A stretch of DNA of 25,401 nucleotides. It comes from a virus. Shown here piece after piece: positions 1-6,420 of this stretch. Each line of letters opens with the position of its first letter. Within the stretch, counting starts at the first letter, position 1. A program made the position numbers and the translations under genes. The notes under the pieces are model-generated. The model worked only from the letters and a program-made list of their open reading frames with translations, ran no database searches and was not told the origin of the DNA. The stretch spans positions 1 to 25,401 of the IMG/VR virus record IMGVR_UViG_3300030102_004358. One strand, given 5' to 3'.

Positions 1-131
1 TGAGCGTTCATCCCATTCTCATAAGCAAAGTCCATATGCTCTCCAGGCATCCCCAAACCATCGAATGGAGATAAGCCTGAGTGAGCATGAAGACCAACGA
101 ACGGAATCTTACTTTCAATTCGGTCAGTCAT
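1..131 (-). CDS. DNA polymerase III alpha-like protein, PHP-domain N-terminus (partial)
   Basis: Only the first 43 codons are in the window; the gene continues past the left edge. The ATG at 131 has an AAAGG ribosome binding site and its own promoter just upstream. The translation carries FVGLHAHS at residues 11-18, the HxH metal-binding motif that opens PHP domains, followed by SPFDGLG, the family-C polymerase pattern (HxHS..S..DGL), and then FAYENGMNA, matching the helix before the next PHP motif. Family knowledge: this is the N-terminus of bacterial DnaE/PolC-type replicative polymerase alpha subunits and of phage homologues. It could also be a stand-alone PHP phosphoesterase, since the polymerase palm is not visible. 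The PHP assignment is fairly sure; the polymerase part is inference. It forms a transcription unit separate from the genes to its right. Confidence 0.7.
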   Translation of the reverse strand, partial: MTDRIESKIPFVGLHAHSGLSPFDGLGMPGEHMDFAYENGMNA

Positions 132-160
132 TGACTACCTTTCTATTTTGGTGTGCTAAT

Positions 161-188
161 ATTATAGCGTACTTTTCAAATTGTTCAA
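161..188 (-). promoter_or_regulatory. Sigma70-type promoter for the PHP/polymerase III alpha-like gene
   Basis: On the minus strand TTGAAC (188-183) and TATAAT (166-161) are separated by exactly 16 nt. The -10 is perfect and the -35 matches TTGACA at five of six positions. It lies immediately downstream of the terminator at 191-222 and about 30 nt upstream of the ATG at 131, so it fits as the start of a new transcription unit read by host RNA polymerase. Confidence 0.75.
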
Positions 189-190
189 GT

Positions 191-222
191 AAAAAATGAG
201 CAGGGCACCATCAGCCCTGCTC
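191..222 (-). terminator. Rho-independent terminator of the groES operon
   Basis: Read on the minus strand, GAGCAGGGC (222-214) and GCCCTGCTC (206-198) form a perfect 9-bp GC-rich stem with a 7-nt loop, followed directly by A and six T residues (197-191). It lies 45 nt after the stop of the 121-residue gene and just before the next promoter, so it separates two transcription units. Confidence 0.9.
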
Positions 223-266
223 TCCACCCATCGTATGGGGAACTCCGATTGATTTAAATAGGATTA

Positions 267-632
267 TTATTTTTCTTCTTCCTCTTTATCTTCATCGGGT
301 TTGTGTCCGTAGACATCTTTTGTTCCGTCCTGATAGGTGATGATAGTTTGGTTGCCTGGGTGTGGTTCGATGTGAACTTTCACAAAGTCGCTCATACTAT
401 CAAAGATGGCAATACCTCCACGAGGTGGTGGGTAAAGCCAGTGAACAACGCATTGACCTGTCGCCATAACCACACCCTCAATGACTACACCGTCACCTGA
501 AACTCCTGTCTCATCGTGCTGACGGTAGACTGTGAAACTGGTAATCCCTCTTGGTGCCAACTTGGGTGGTGGCTTTGGGATTAGATCATCAGCAACCTCT
601 TCAACCGTTTTCTGTTCTTCGCTCATCTTCAT
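267..632 (-). CDS. Hypothetical protein, 121 residues, acidic C-terminal tail
   Basis: Last gene of the operon that begins at 2622. I do not recognise a named family. The protein has a charged N-terminus, a Pro/Lys linker (KPPPKL, residues 20-25), a compact beta-rich core (about residues 30-108, containing TVYRQHDETGVSGDGVVIEG and CVVHWLYPPPRGG) and a Glu/Asp/Lys-rich tail (DEDKEEEEK). The core looks like a small soluble domain without membrane segments or signal peptide. The start overlaps the previous gene by 32 nt. Two ATGs are possible: 632 (GGAG only 3 nt away) and 626 (GGAG 9 nt away, MSEEQ start); the second has the better spacing. The intrinsic terminator follows the stop. Function unknown. 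Confidence 0.7.
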   Translation of the reverse strand: MKMSEEQKTVEEVADDLIPKPPPKLAPRGITSFTVYRQHDETGVSGDGVVIEGVVMATGQCVVHWLYPPPRGGIAIFDSMSDFVKVHIEPHPGNQTIITYQDGTKDVYGHKPDEDKEEEEK

Positions 633-915
633 GTTCTCCGTAAGCAGTCATAACATTCTGCAACCACTTTGGGCTCACTGGTGTAAGATGGTCCCCTCTT
701 ACCTCATCAAAAAATTTTGCCGAGGAACCCATCTTCTTGTTCCATGCTTCGGCTGCGATGGCAATATCGTCCTCAAGCCAATCAACTTGAAAATATGCCC
801 AGCCGTGGTCGTCAGTGCGCTTTTCTCGCACAACACCAAGGCGCAAAAGTTTGTGACGAAAGTTCATTACAAATGTTCCTACGTCAATGCCGTAGGGTTC
901 TCCTTTAAGTCTCAT
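601..915 (-). CDS. Hypothetical protein, 104 residues
   Basis: Not recognised. The protein is basic and soluble. A stretch around residues 24-50 (LLRLGVVREKR...GWAYFQVDWLEDD) reads as a small beta-barrel-like segment with W/Y/F residues, and the C-terminus is strongly charged. The ATG at 915 has an AAAGG site 6 nt upstream. It lies 13 nt after the ADP-ribosyltransferase-like gene and overlaps the next gene by 32 nt, so it belongs to the groES operon. No catalytic motif is visible. Confidence 0.65.
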   Translation of the reverse strand: MRLKGEPYGIDVGTFVMNFRHKLLRLGVVREKRTDDHGWAYFQVDWLEDDIAIAAEAWNKKMGSSAKFFDEVRGDHLTPVSPKWLQNVMTAYGEHEDERRTENG

Positions 916-928
916 GCTATTACCTTTC

Positions 929-1441
929 TTACTTGCCCTCTAGCTGGGCTTGTTCTTCGGGTGGTACTCTGGTCGCCTCATAAGGAATGAACAGCGACAC
1001 TACATCAAATGCGTTCAGGGAATAGTATACACCAGCATAGTTGTCTCGTATATCCTCTAGCATAGTATTCCATTCTTCGCCTTTTCTTAGTTTATAAATT
1101 GGGTGGCTATGTTTTTTCTTGTAGCCCTCGGGATCATTTCTAAAATCATATATTTCTCCCGCTGGGATTGTTGCTTTATAAAGTTTGCGACCTTGGGCCA
1201 CCTGTCTCTCTCTTTGTTGCGGGTCAACATACCAAAAGGTTCTAGGAACCGTGCTAGTCTCATACTCTCTCATAGTAAAAGAACTTCTCTTGGCTCTATC
1301 CGCAAAATACTTTGGGTCTACGATAATTGTTTCCGCATCTACAGGGGCATAATGAAAAAGCATCAACTCGCCGCCAACCTCATAGTCACCCTTCTGTGCC
1401 TCTGTGAGAAACTTTTTAAAGTTTTCCATTATCTTTTTCAT
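929..1441 (-). CDS. Candidate head-packaged ADP-ribosyltransferase-like protein
   Basis: 170 residues. The first 15 residues (MKKI..NFKKFLTE|A) resemble the T4 capsid-targeting sequence of internal head proteins and Alt (MKTYQEFIAE|A), ending in LxE before Ala, the prohead-protease consensus; the cut would fall after E14. The body resembles small ART-fold domains of phage polyvalent and MuF-linked proteins: FHYA at 29-32 (strand 1), DPKYF at 42-46, PRTFWYVD at 66-73, LYKATIPAGEIYDF at 87-100, DPEGY at 103-107, YAGVYYS at 135-141 and a final VSLFIPYEATRV strand at 148-159. This recognition is by pattern memory, and the catalytic triad is not firmly assigned. The gene overlaps the upstream DUF3293-like gene by 4 nt (ATGA), so the two are translationally coupled. 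By analogy with T4 Alt it may be injected with DNA to modify host proteins. The alternative is an inactive ART-like or unrelated packaged protein. Confidence 0.5.
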   Translation of the reverse strand: MKKIMENFKKFLTEAQKGDYEVGGELMLFHYAPVDAETIIVDPKYFADRAKRSSFTMREYETSTVPRTFWYVDPQQRERQVAQGRKLYKATIPAGEIYDFRNDPEGYKKKHSHPIYKLRKGEEWNTMLEDIRDNYAGVYYSLNAFDVVSLFIPYEATRVPPEEQAQLEGK

Positions 1442-2136
1442 AGGTTCTTTTTTAGTTCCCTGAGTTTGAGGCGGAGGATTTGGCGGTGATGCCAGCGAGA
1501 CTTGGGGGCTCGGTCAGCATCCAGAGTGTAACCAATCCTGTCGTTAATTTCTTTAATAAGTTCTTTGTTCGCTTCTTTTTGGATCTCGCTTAGACTGGGC
1601 AAATCATAATCATATTCAAACCCCTCTTCCATTTCGTACTGCTCATCAAAAAACGGAATAAAAAATTTGCGTCCGGATGACTGTCTCTCCTGGGAAAAGA
1701 AATCCTCTCGTGCTTGGACATCATCATCGAACAGGACCGCATCCCTTTTTTGTAATGTTTTGTCGCCTTCAATATATTCAAAGACAAACTTATCTTCTCC
1801 TGTCTTAGCTCCCCAAATGACAGACTCTTGGTTGAAGTACTGTCCAGCCTCTACCATATCCTCCCTGGTAACATTTGGAATGATCATTGAGCGCTCTTTG
1901 TTTCCAAAACTTCCACGAATACGAATGGGTCCGTAGCCTCGTTCACGCATCCAAGCCATCAACTCTTTGTTGAGGTCTCTGTTTTCGCTGGAGGATAGCT
2001 TTTGAGCCATAGGGTTTTCTGCTGTCATAAACCCCACAGTGCTCACGGAGGCCACGTCACCTTGTAAAATGTTCTTAATTCTATTGAATCCAGACTCATT
2101 CAAGAACTTTTTCCACTCATTTAGTATTTTTTTCAT
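1438..2136 (-). CDS. DUF3293-like protein with capsid-targeting-like N-terminus
   Basis: 232 residues. The N-terminus MKKILNEWKKFLNE|S shares 9 of 14 positions with the next gene and ends in LxE before Ser, the same protease-site pattern. Residues about 30-110 resemble DUF3293, a small domain of unknown function: VGFMTAENP at 34-42, SSENRDLNKEL at 49-59, RGYGPIRIRGSFG at 66-78, ERSMIIP at 81-87, and EAGQYFNQESVIWGAK at 96-111, which matches the family's closing GQ-A/V pattern. The rest is charged and contains an acidic Tyr-rich segment (EEGFEYDYDLP) and a basic helical C-terminus (about 212-232, RWHHRQILRLKLRELKK) that could bind nucleic acid. The ribosome binding site is weak; the gene starts 4 nt after groES, so coupling is likely. 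Function unknown; packaging in the head is inference. Confidence 0.6.
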   Translation of the reverse strand: MKKILNEWKKFLNESGFNRIKNILQGDVASVSTVGFMTAENPMAQKLSSSENRDLNKELMAWMRERGYGPIRIRGSFGNKERSMIIPNVTREDMVEAGQYFNQESVIWGAKTGEDKFVFEYIEGDKTLQKRDAVLFDDDVQAREDFFSQERQSSGRKFFIPFFDEQYEMEEGFEYDYDLPSLSEIQKEANKELIKEINDRIGYTLDADRAPKSRWHHRQILRLKLRELKKNL

Positions 2137-2140
2137 TATA

Positions 2141-2392
2141 TTATTCTACACAGATCAGGTGATTCTCTCCGACAAAAGTATATCTTTTTCCCCTGACAGT
2201 TACTTCTTCCCTCCCGAAAGCATGAACAACAACAATCTTGCCAGTTAAGTCATTTGCACAATCCTCAGCACAAGCAATTACTTTAGCTGGCAAGAACTCC
2301 TCAACCTTTTCCTCCACGGGAACGAAGAAGGCACCTTGCTGTGGTTCCTCCTCAATTACTTCAATAAGTAGTCTGCGATTTAATGGTTTCAT
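2141..2392 (-). CDS. groES: Co-chaperonin GroES-like protein
   Basis: 83 residues, slightly shorter than bacterial GroES (about 95). MKPLNRRLLIEVIEEE matches the GroES opening (KPL.DRVLVK..E.E). Residues about 16-34 fit the mobile loop that contacts GroEL. KVIACAEDC..DLTGKIVVVHAFGREEVTVRGKRYTFVGENHLICVE (36-83) follows the usual GxVxxVG..., Gx.V.F....EV...G..Y..V.E..IL pattern, although the canonical glycines of the KVIA turn are changed. Family role: caps host GroEL. T4 gp31 does this for capsid protein folding, and a similar role is inferred here because the operon also encodes two proteins with capsid-targeting-like peptides. The start overlaps the preceding stop as ATGA, with AAGGA 6 nt before the ATG. 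Confidence 0.85.
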   Translation of the reverse strand: MKPLNRRLLIEVIEEEPQQGAFFVPVEEKVEEFLPAKVIACAEDCANDLTGKIVVVHAFGREEVTVRGKRYTFVGENHLICVE

Positions 2393-2622
2393 CGTAATTC
2401 CTTCCAGTAGTCTTGTAGCATTTCAAATTCAAAGCGAGAAGTCTGGGTCCATTCCCTCATCCCGCAGTGCTTGCAGTAGCACTCAATCGCTACCTCATCA
2501 CCGAATATAGCACGGGTTTGGCCAGATGGCAACCAAGAATGTTTGACTTTGTTAGTTTTTTCTTCTCGCTCGCAAAAGCCGTCTTTCAAATCACGGGGCA
2601 TAATAAAGTTTAATGTAGCCAT
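2389..2622 (-). CDS. Hypothetical protein, 77 residues, CxCxxC motif
   Basis: First gene of the groES operon. The start is well supported (AAGGAG 6 nt before the ATG at 2622). It contains Cys17 and the cluster C48-x-C50-x2-C53 in ECYCKHCGMREW, which could bind a metal or be half of a small zinc ribbon. The C-terminal 15 residues look helical and carry W and acidic residues. It is too short for a confident family call; small zinc-binding accessory proteins are common in large phages. The TGA stop overlaps the groES ATG, so translation of the two is coupled. Confidence 0.65.
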   Translation of the reverse strand: MATLNFIMPRDLKDGFCEREEKTNKVKHSWLPSGQTRAIFGDEVAIECYCKHCGMREWTQTSRFEFEMLQDYWKELR

Positions 2623-2635
2623 GATGGGCTCCTTT

Positions 2636-2653
2636 CTGCCCTTACATTATATT
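2636..2653 (-). promoter_or_regulatory. Possible promoter (-10 region) of the groES operon
   Basis: The minus strand in the 48-nt gap between the oxidoreductase stop and the 77-residue gene carries two overlapping perfect TATAAT hexamers in an AT-rich stretch, about 20-30 nt upstream of the ATG at 2622. The -35 candidates (CTTAAA or TTAAAG) are poor. No terminator is visible before it, so readthrough from the replication operon is also possible. Confidence 0.4.
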
Positions 2654-2670
2654 ATATTTTTTGTTTCCCT

Positions 2671-3000
2671 TTAAGTTTTCTTAGGGAGATTGGGGCGAAT
2701 CCAGCGGGAGAAAATAAAGTAGCCAGCATCCATCAAATTCCTTATGACAGGGAGACGTGAGAATGCTACGGCTCGTTTAAATCCCATCTTCTCATATAGC
2801 CTTCTAAATGTTTCAGCGCCGCTGGTTTCTTCACCGCCAAACTCACCAATCATTTCTGTGTCGTAATCACCTTGCTGGTTAAATTCAGGGGAACTTATAT
2901 CAACAAATTCTATGCCGCAGGCTTCGCCACGTTTTCTAACTGTATTTATTTCTAGGGAGCAAACGTAGCAACTCTCGTCGTAGTATACTTTATCTTTCAT
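2671..3000 (-). CDS. DCC/DUF393-family thiol-disulfide oxidoreductase-like protein
   Basis: 109 residues from the ATG at 3000, chosen because AAAGGA lies 4-5 nt upstream; an in-frame ATG at 3024 would overlap the reductase gene and lacks this site. VYYDESCYVCSLE (residues 5-17) is the YDxxCxxC signature of the DCC family (thioredoxin-like fold), with redox cysteines C11 and C14. IEFVDISSPEF follows as expected, then GAETFRRLYEKMG and AFSRLPVIRNLMDAGYFIFSRW, which match the family's C-terminal half. It starts 8 nt after the ribonucleotide reductase stop. Inference: it may supply electrons to the reductase's C-terminal cysteine pair, a job usually done by thioredoxin, glutaredoxin or NrdH. A general thiol-redox role is the alternative. 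Confidence 0.75.
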   Translation of the reverse strand: MKDKVYYDESCYVCSLEINTVRKRGEACGIEFVDISSPEFNQQGDYDTEMIGEFGGEETSGAETFRRLYEKMGFKRAVAFSRLPVIRNLMDAGYFIFSRWIRPNLPKKT

Positions 3001-3008
3001 TTTTTCCT

Positions 3009-4880
3009 TTAAGTGATTTCGCACGCACCGCCAGCACAGGCTGCTTCACCTTTGAGGTCGGTGTTGTCGTCCTCTTCAACAATCTTGGTGAGGTCAACAT
3101 TTTCTAGCGTGGCAAGCATCGCTTCAAACTTCTCCTTGGAGCAGTCTTCAAAGGGTGCTTGCTGGTAGGTACCACCGTTGAATGGGAGAACTGCCAAGCC
3201 ATTATAATAATTGCGGTTGTCCCACATCCACTCACCAGCATCGGTCCACTCGTTTTCGTGGAGGCTGATGGTGGCTGAAACATTATGTCCGTTCTGCCCT
3301 GTTCGCTTGCCAGGGTTGACCCACTCTTTGGTAATCTTCTTTACTCGCCGCAAAAGTTGGAACGCACTTTCATCACGCAGGATAGAACCTTCGGGTGCTC
3401 GTTGAGGCACAGAGATGACGGCTGTATCGTGTGGACGGAAGAACTCATCTTCTACCAGTTCAGGGTGGTTGACAGCGAGGTGCCAATAAATTGGCTCATT
3501 TTTGCCAACTCTGATTCGGCGGATATAATAATCGTTGTGCCAGGCGTGGATGCCGCTGGATGTTCCCAGGGTCAAACTCGTGGTTCCCGCAGGTTTTACG
3601 CAGGTTGTACGGGCTGCCTTGTTAATGCCAATCGCCTGGGCAACACGAGCATTTTCTTCTTTCACCACGTTGGCGGCATCCGTCAAACTGATGTCGTCTT
3701 GGAGTACACGGCCCGAAGCGATGCCTGTCATAGACACGCCAATGAGAGCATCTCTCTCTGTGGTTCGCTGCCAAACTGGGCGAAGATAATGAAAGTCTGT
3801 GTAGCCTGCTTGGAGTGTACCGATGAAAGTGGCAGCCCTCACCCGCTGTTCCAAGTCGTTCTGTCCTGTGATGTTGCTGACATTTACTTCTGTCAGATTA
3901 CAGAACTGGAATGGTCGTAGTCCAATCTCACAGCACGGGTTGGTTCCCCAGTCCTTGTCGTTCGACAAGTAGATGCCAGGCTCGCCAGCGTTGGATGCTT
4001 CTACTCGCTTCCATAGATCCATAAAAAATTCTTTTGTTACTTTGTGCCGCAAAAGTACGGCAGAGTTGTTGGCTCGTCCTCGCTGTGGGTTGGTCTCCCA
4101 CCAGTTGCCAGACTTGCAGGCAATCATCTCATTGTCACTTGCGGAAAACAAAGAGATAAGAGCAGCACGACGGATGCCACCAGCCAACACAGCATCAGCA
4201 ATATGACAAACGATGTCGTGGACTTCAATAGCCGACAGTCTGCTTCCGTCTTCCTTTTCAGATAGGACGCCCTCAACCTTTACCAAACATTCTTTAAGAG
4301 GTTGCGGTCCTGGGGCTTTGCCGCCAGAGGTTACAAGGCGAGCACCTTTAGGGCGAATATCGCTATAATCAAATCGTAACTTCGAACCACCAAAGAAGTA
4401 GCTGCGAATAAGATACTTGACGGCATCAGCCCATCCTTCAATACTATCATTTACTAAATACCTCCGAGTTCGATTAGGATTAGGTTTTCTAATTTCTGGT
4501 AGCTCATCAACGTGATGCTGCTGGACTGAGTACCCAACGCCAGTTCCGCCAAGCAACAAAAACATAATCTCGCCGAACACACGCCAGTCATCTACGGGAG
4601 CATAGGCGCAGTTGAATACACGGTTGGGAGAGATTTCAATAGGTTTCCCTGCGAACTGCATAGAACGCATAGAAGGTAAAACCTTTTTGTCAAATACAAA
4701 TTTATAATTTTCTTTGATTTCTTTTTTGAGGTTCGGGTATTTTTTGAGGTGCATTTGCATGTTCCGAGTAACTAACTCTTCCCAAGTCTCACGGCGTTTC
4801 TGTTCTGGTAAATAACGGGCGTACTTCATGTACACTGTAATATCTGAAAGGATCTTAGTTGAGATGTCTTGCTCGTTCAT
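3009..4880 (-). CDS. nrdJ: Adenosylcobalamin-dependent (class II) ribonucleoside-triphosphate reductase
   Basis: 623 residues, resembling the monomeric Lactobacillus leichmannii RTPR type (739 residues), shorter but with all key parts. It reduces ribonucleotides to deoxyribonucleotides using a B12-generated thiyl radical. Visible residues: C91 in VFNCAYAP; GGTGVGYSVQ at 111-120; PKGARLVTSGGKAPGPQPL at 177-195 (regulatory/substrate loop); NPC316-C317-E318 with C327 in FCNLTEVNV, spaced by 11 like the RTPR thiyl cysteine and its partner; and C615AGGAC620 at the C-terminus, the redox pair regenerated by an external thiol donor. The extra Cys317 next to the presumed radical cysteine is unusual. 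No intein is seen. The ATG overlaps the helicase stop (ATGA). As a B12 enzyme it needs no oxygen and depends on host cobalamin. The next gene encodes a CxxC protein. Confidence 0.93.
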   Translation of the reverse strand: MNEQDISTKILSDITVYMKYARYLPEQKRRETWEELVTRNMQMHLKKYPNLKKEIKENYKFVFDKKVLPSMRSMQFAGKPIEISPNRVFNCAYAPVDDWRVFGEIMFLLLGGTGVGYSVQQHHVDELPEIRKPNPNRTRRYLVNDSIEGWADAVKYLIRSYFFGGSKLRFDYSDIRPKGARLVTSGGKAPGPQPLKECLVKVEGVLSEKEDGSRLSAIEVHDIVCHIADAVLAGGIRRAALISLFSASDNEMIACKSGNWWETNPQRGRANNSAVLLRHKVTKEFFMDLWKRVEASNAGEPGIYLSNDKDWGTNPCCEIGLRPFQFCNLTEVNVSNITGQNDLEQRVRAATFIGTLQAGYTDFHYLRPVWQRTTERDALIGVSMTGIASGRVLQDDISLTDAANVVKEENARVAQAIGINKAARTTCVKPAGTTSLTLGTSSGIHAWHNDYYIRRIRVGKNEPIYWHLAVNHPELVEDEFFRPHDTAVISVPQRAPEGSILRDESAFQLLRRVKKITKEWVNPGKRTGQNGHNVSATISLHENEWTDAGEWMWDNRNYYNGLAVLPFNGGTYQQAPFEDCSKEKFEAMLATLENVDLTKIVEEDDNTDLKGEAACAGGACEIT

Positions 4881-6367
4881 GCTGTTTGTTGTTCCTCTTG
4901 TAATTTAGTGGCTAATTCTCGTAACTCATCTTTAAGGCTCTTCTCTTGGTTCACTGCTTTTTTTTTATTTTCTTCCGCTTGTGTTTTGCGGCGCTCTTCT
5001 TTGAACTTCTTATACTTCTTGCGTAGATGTTCGTCTTGTTCTTGTTTCGTCTTCATCACTACAGCATCAATCGTTGAATGCTCGTCAGGTGGTAGCACTC
5101 GCAGATGAACCTTGGCTGTGTCAATTTCCATTGGGTAGACGATGCCGTCAATGCCGTTGCGGTTTTTGGCAACAAACATACGACCTTTGTTCTCGGTCTT
5201 GTCCTCAATCGTGCGGGAAATAGAACAGATAAAATCAGCCACAAAGCACTTGCTAAATGCTTCGCTAATAGCTTCCATCGTAATGACCTCGGCATTCAAT
5301 CCGCTGCGGTTTGTTTGGGAGGCCGTCCACACTGGGATATCAAAAGTCTGTCCGATCCCCCGCAGTTCTTCATAAATATTTCCAAGACTATGGCGTAACT
5401 CCTGAGACTTAAAGCCTGTGGCTGTTGGTTTTAAGAGGTCAGCGTAATCCACAATAATCATATCGGGATTGATGCCCTTTTGTCGTAGCTTTTCTAGGTG
5501 CCCAATAATTGTACGGGTAGAGGCTGACTTGGTTGGGTACTCTTTGATAATCAGCTTGCCTGGGATGTGTTCCACTGCCATGACAATTGAGTCTTTCATA
5601 GACATTAGATTTTTTAAATCGATGCCCGTAATACAGGAGTCATAGCGTTGTCCCACTACGGTGTCTGCAAGCTCTAATGTATAATGAACTACGGTTTTGC
5701 CCTTAACTACCGCAAAGGCACCAAGATGGGCGAGTGCCATAGACTTGCCCGCACCAGTTGGGGCGACCACCACACCGAGTTCACGCTTGCCAAGTCCGCC
5801 CTTGGTAATGCTGTCAATCTCATCCCAATATGTAGAAATAGGATTACGCATCTTCATCTCAAAGCGGTCAAGAACATCCTTATGATAGTCGTGCCCGTGG
5901 TCGTTGTCTGCACCAAGGTTCATTGCCTCGTTGATGACCTTTTGAATCTGGTCAAAACTCTGTGACTGAAGAAGGTCCACGGATTTGAGGATGGCTTCTT
6001 TTAGTTTCTGCTTCTTACAGAAGTCTAGGGACTTTTCCTTGACATACTCTTCGTCGTCATCACCGATAGCATTGCTTTTGATGCGAGCCAAAAATTCAAT
6101 GACTTGTTTGATAATGCTATCAGAGTAGTCCTCGGTCTGGGTCCGTACCACCGAGACCATTGCCTCGTAGGTTGGGTGTGGGTAGGATTGCTTGTGCTGG
6201 AACAGAAGGTCCACAAAAACCTGTAGGTACTTTAGTTCCAGATAGTTTGTATCAAGAACCTCTTCCATTTGATTCGCAAAGTTGCGGTCAAACAGGATGG
6301 TCTTTACTAGTTTTTCTTGGAAGGACTTTCCGAACTTGCTGAAAGTATCATATTGTTGTTCGGTCAT
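4877..6367 (-). CDS. DnaB-type replicative DNA helicase (T4 gp41-like)
   Basis: 496 residues. The N-terminal helical domain is about residues 1-150. A RecA-fold helicase core follows: TKGGLGKRELGVVVAPTGAGKS at 188-209 with Walker A APTGAGKS (202-209), E232 in HYTLELAD, Walker B MIIVDYADLL at 303-312, TASQTNRSG at 348-356 and KNRNGIDG near 400-410. The last 70 residues are Lys/Glu-rich and predicted coiled coil, an extension that may contact the polymerase or primase. Family role: 5'-3' hexameric unwinding ahead of the replication fork. No primase is fused or present in the window. The ATG at 6367 has AAGGA at good spacing. It sits between the exonuclease and the reductase in one operon. Confidence 0.9.
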   Translation of the reverse strand: MTEQQYDTFSKFGKSFQEKLVKTILFDRNFANQMEEVLDTNYLELKYLQVFVDLLFQHKQSYPHPTYEAMVSVVRTQTEDYSDSIIKQVIEFLARIKSNAIGDDDEEYVKEKSLDFCKKQKLKEAILKSVDLLQSQSFDQIQKVINEAMNLGADNDHGHDYHKDVLDRFEMKMRNPISTYWDEIDSITKGGLGKRELGVVVAPTGAGKSMALAHLGAFAVVKGKTVVHYTLELADTVVGQRYDSCITGIDLKNLMSMKDSIVMAVEHIPGKLIIKEYPTKSASTRTIIGHLEKLRQKGINPDMIIVDYADLLKPTATGFKSQELRHSLGNIYEELRGIGQTFDIPVWTASQTNRSGLNAEVITMEAISEAFSKCFVADFICSISRTIEDKTENKGRMFVAKNRNGIDGIVYPMEIDTAKVHLRVLPPDEHSTIDAVVMKTKQEQDEHLRKKYKKFKEERRKTQAEENKKKAVNQEKSLKDELRELATKLQEEQQTA

Positions 6368-6384
6368 TAGATTTCCTTATTCCT

Positions 6385-6390
6385 ACTATA
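6385..6390 (-). promoter_or_regulatory. Possible internal -10 element before the helicase gene
   Basis: The minus strand shows TATAGT about 20 nt upstream of the helicase ATG, with TATAGTAG identical to the element before the gp32-like gene (9338-9331). No good -35 hexamer is seen 16-18 nt upstream. It would give an internal start within the replication operon; support is weak. Confidence 0.25.
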
Positions 6391-6420
6391 ACTCATTTGA
6401 CGAAAATATAAAGAGCACTC

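Noticed and set aside
532-990. 152-residue plus-strand open frame
   Set aside because: Covers two minus-strand operon genes that have ribosome binding sites and overlaps; no recognisable product.
2943-2950. Other AATAAATA matches on the minus strand (also near 13857 and 18223) as late promoters
   Set aside because: They lie inside coding regions and are expected by chance in AT-rich codons; no consistent position before genes.
3285-3920. 211-residue plus-strand open frame opposite the reductase gene
   Set aside because: Shadow of the conserved class II reductase; no ribosome binding site or domain and low-complexity composition.
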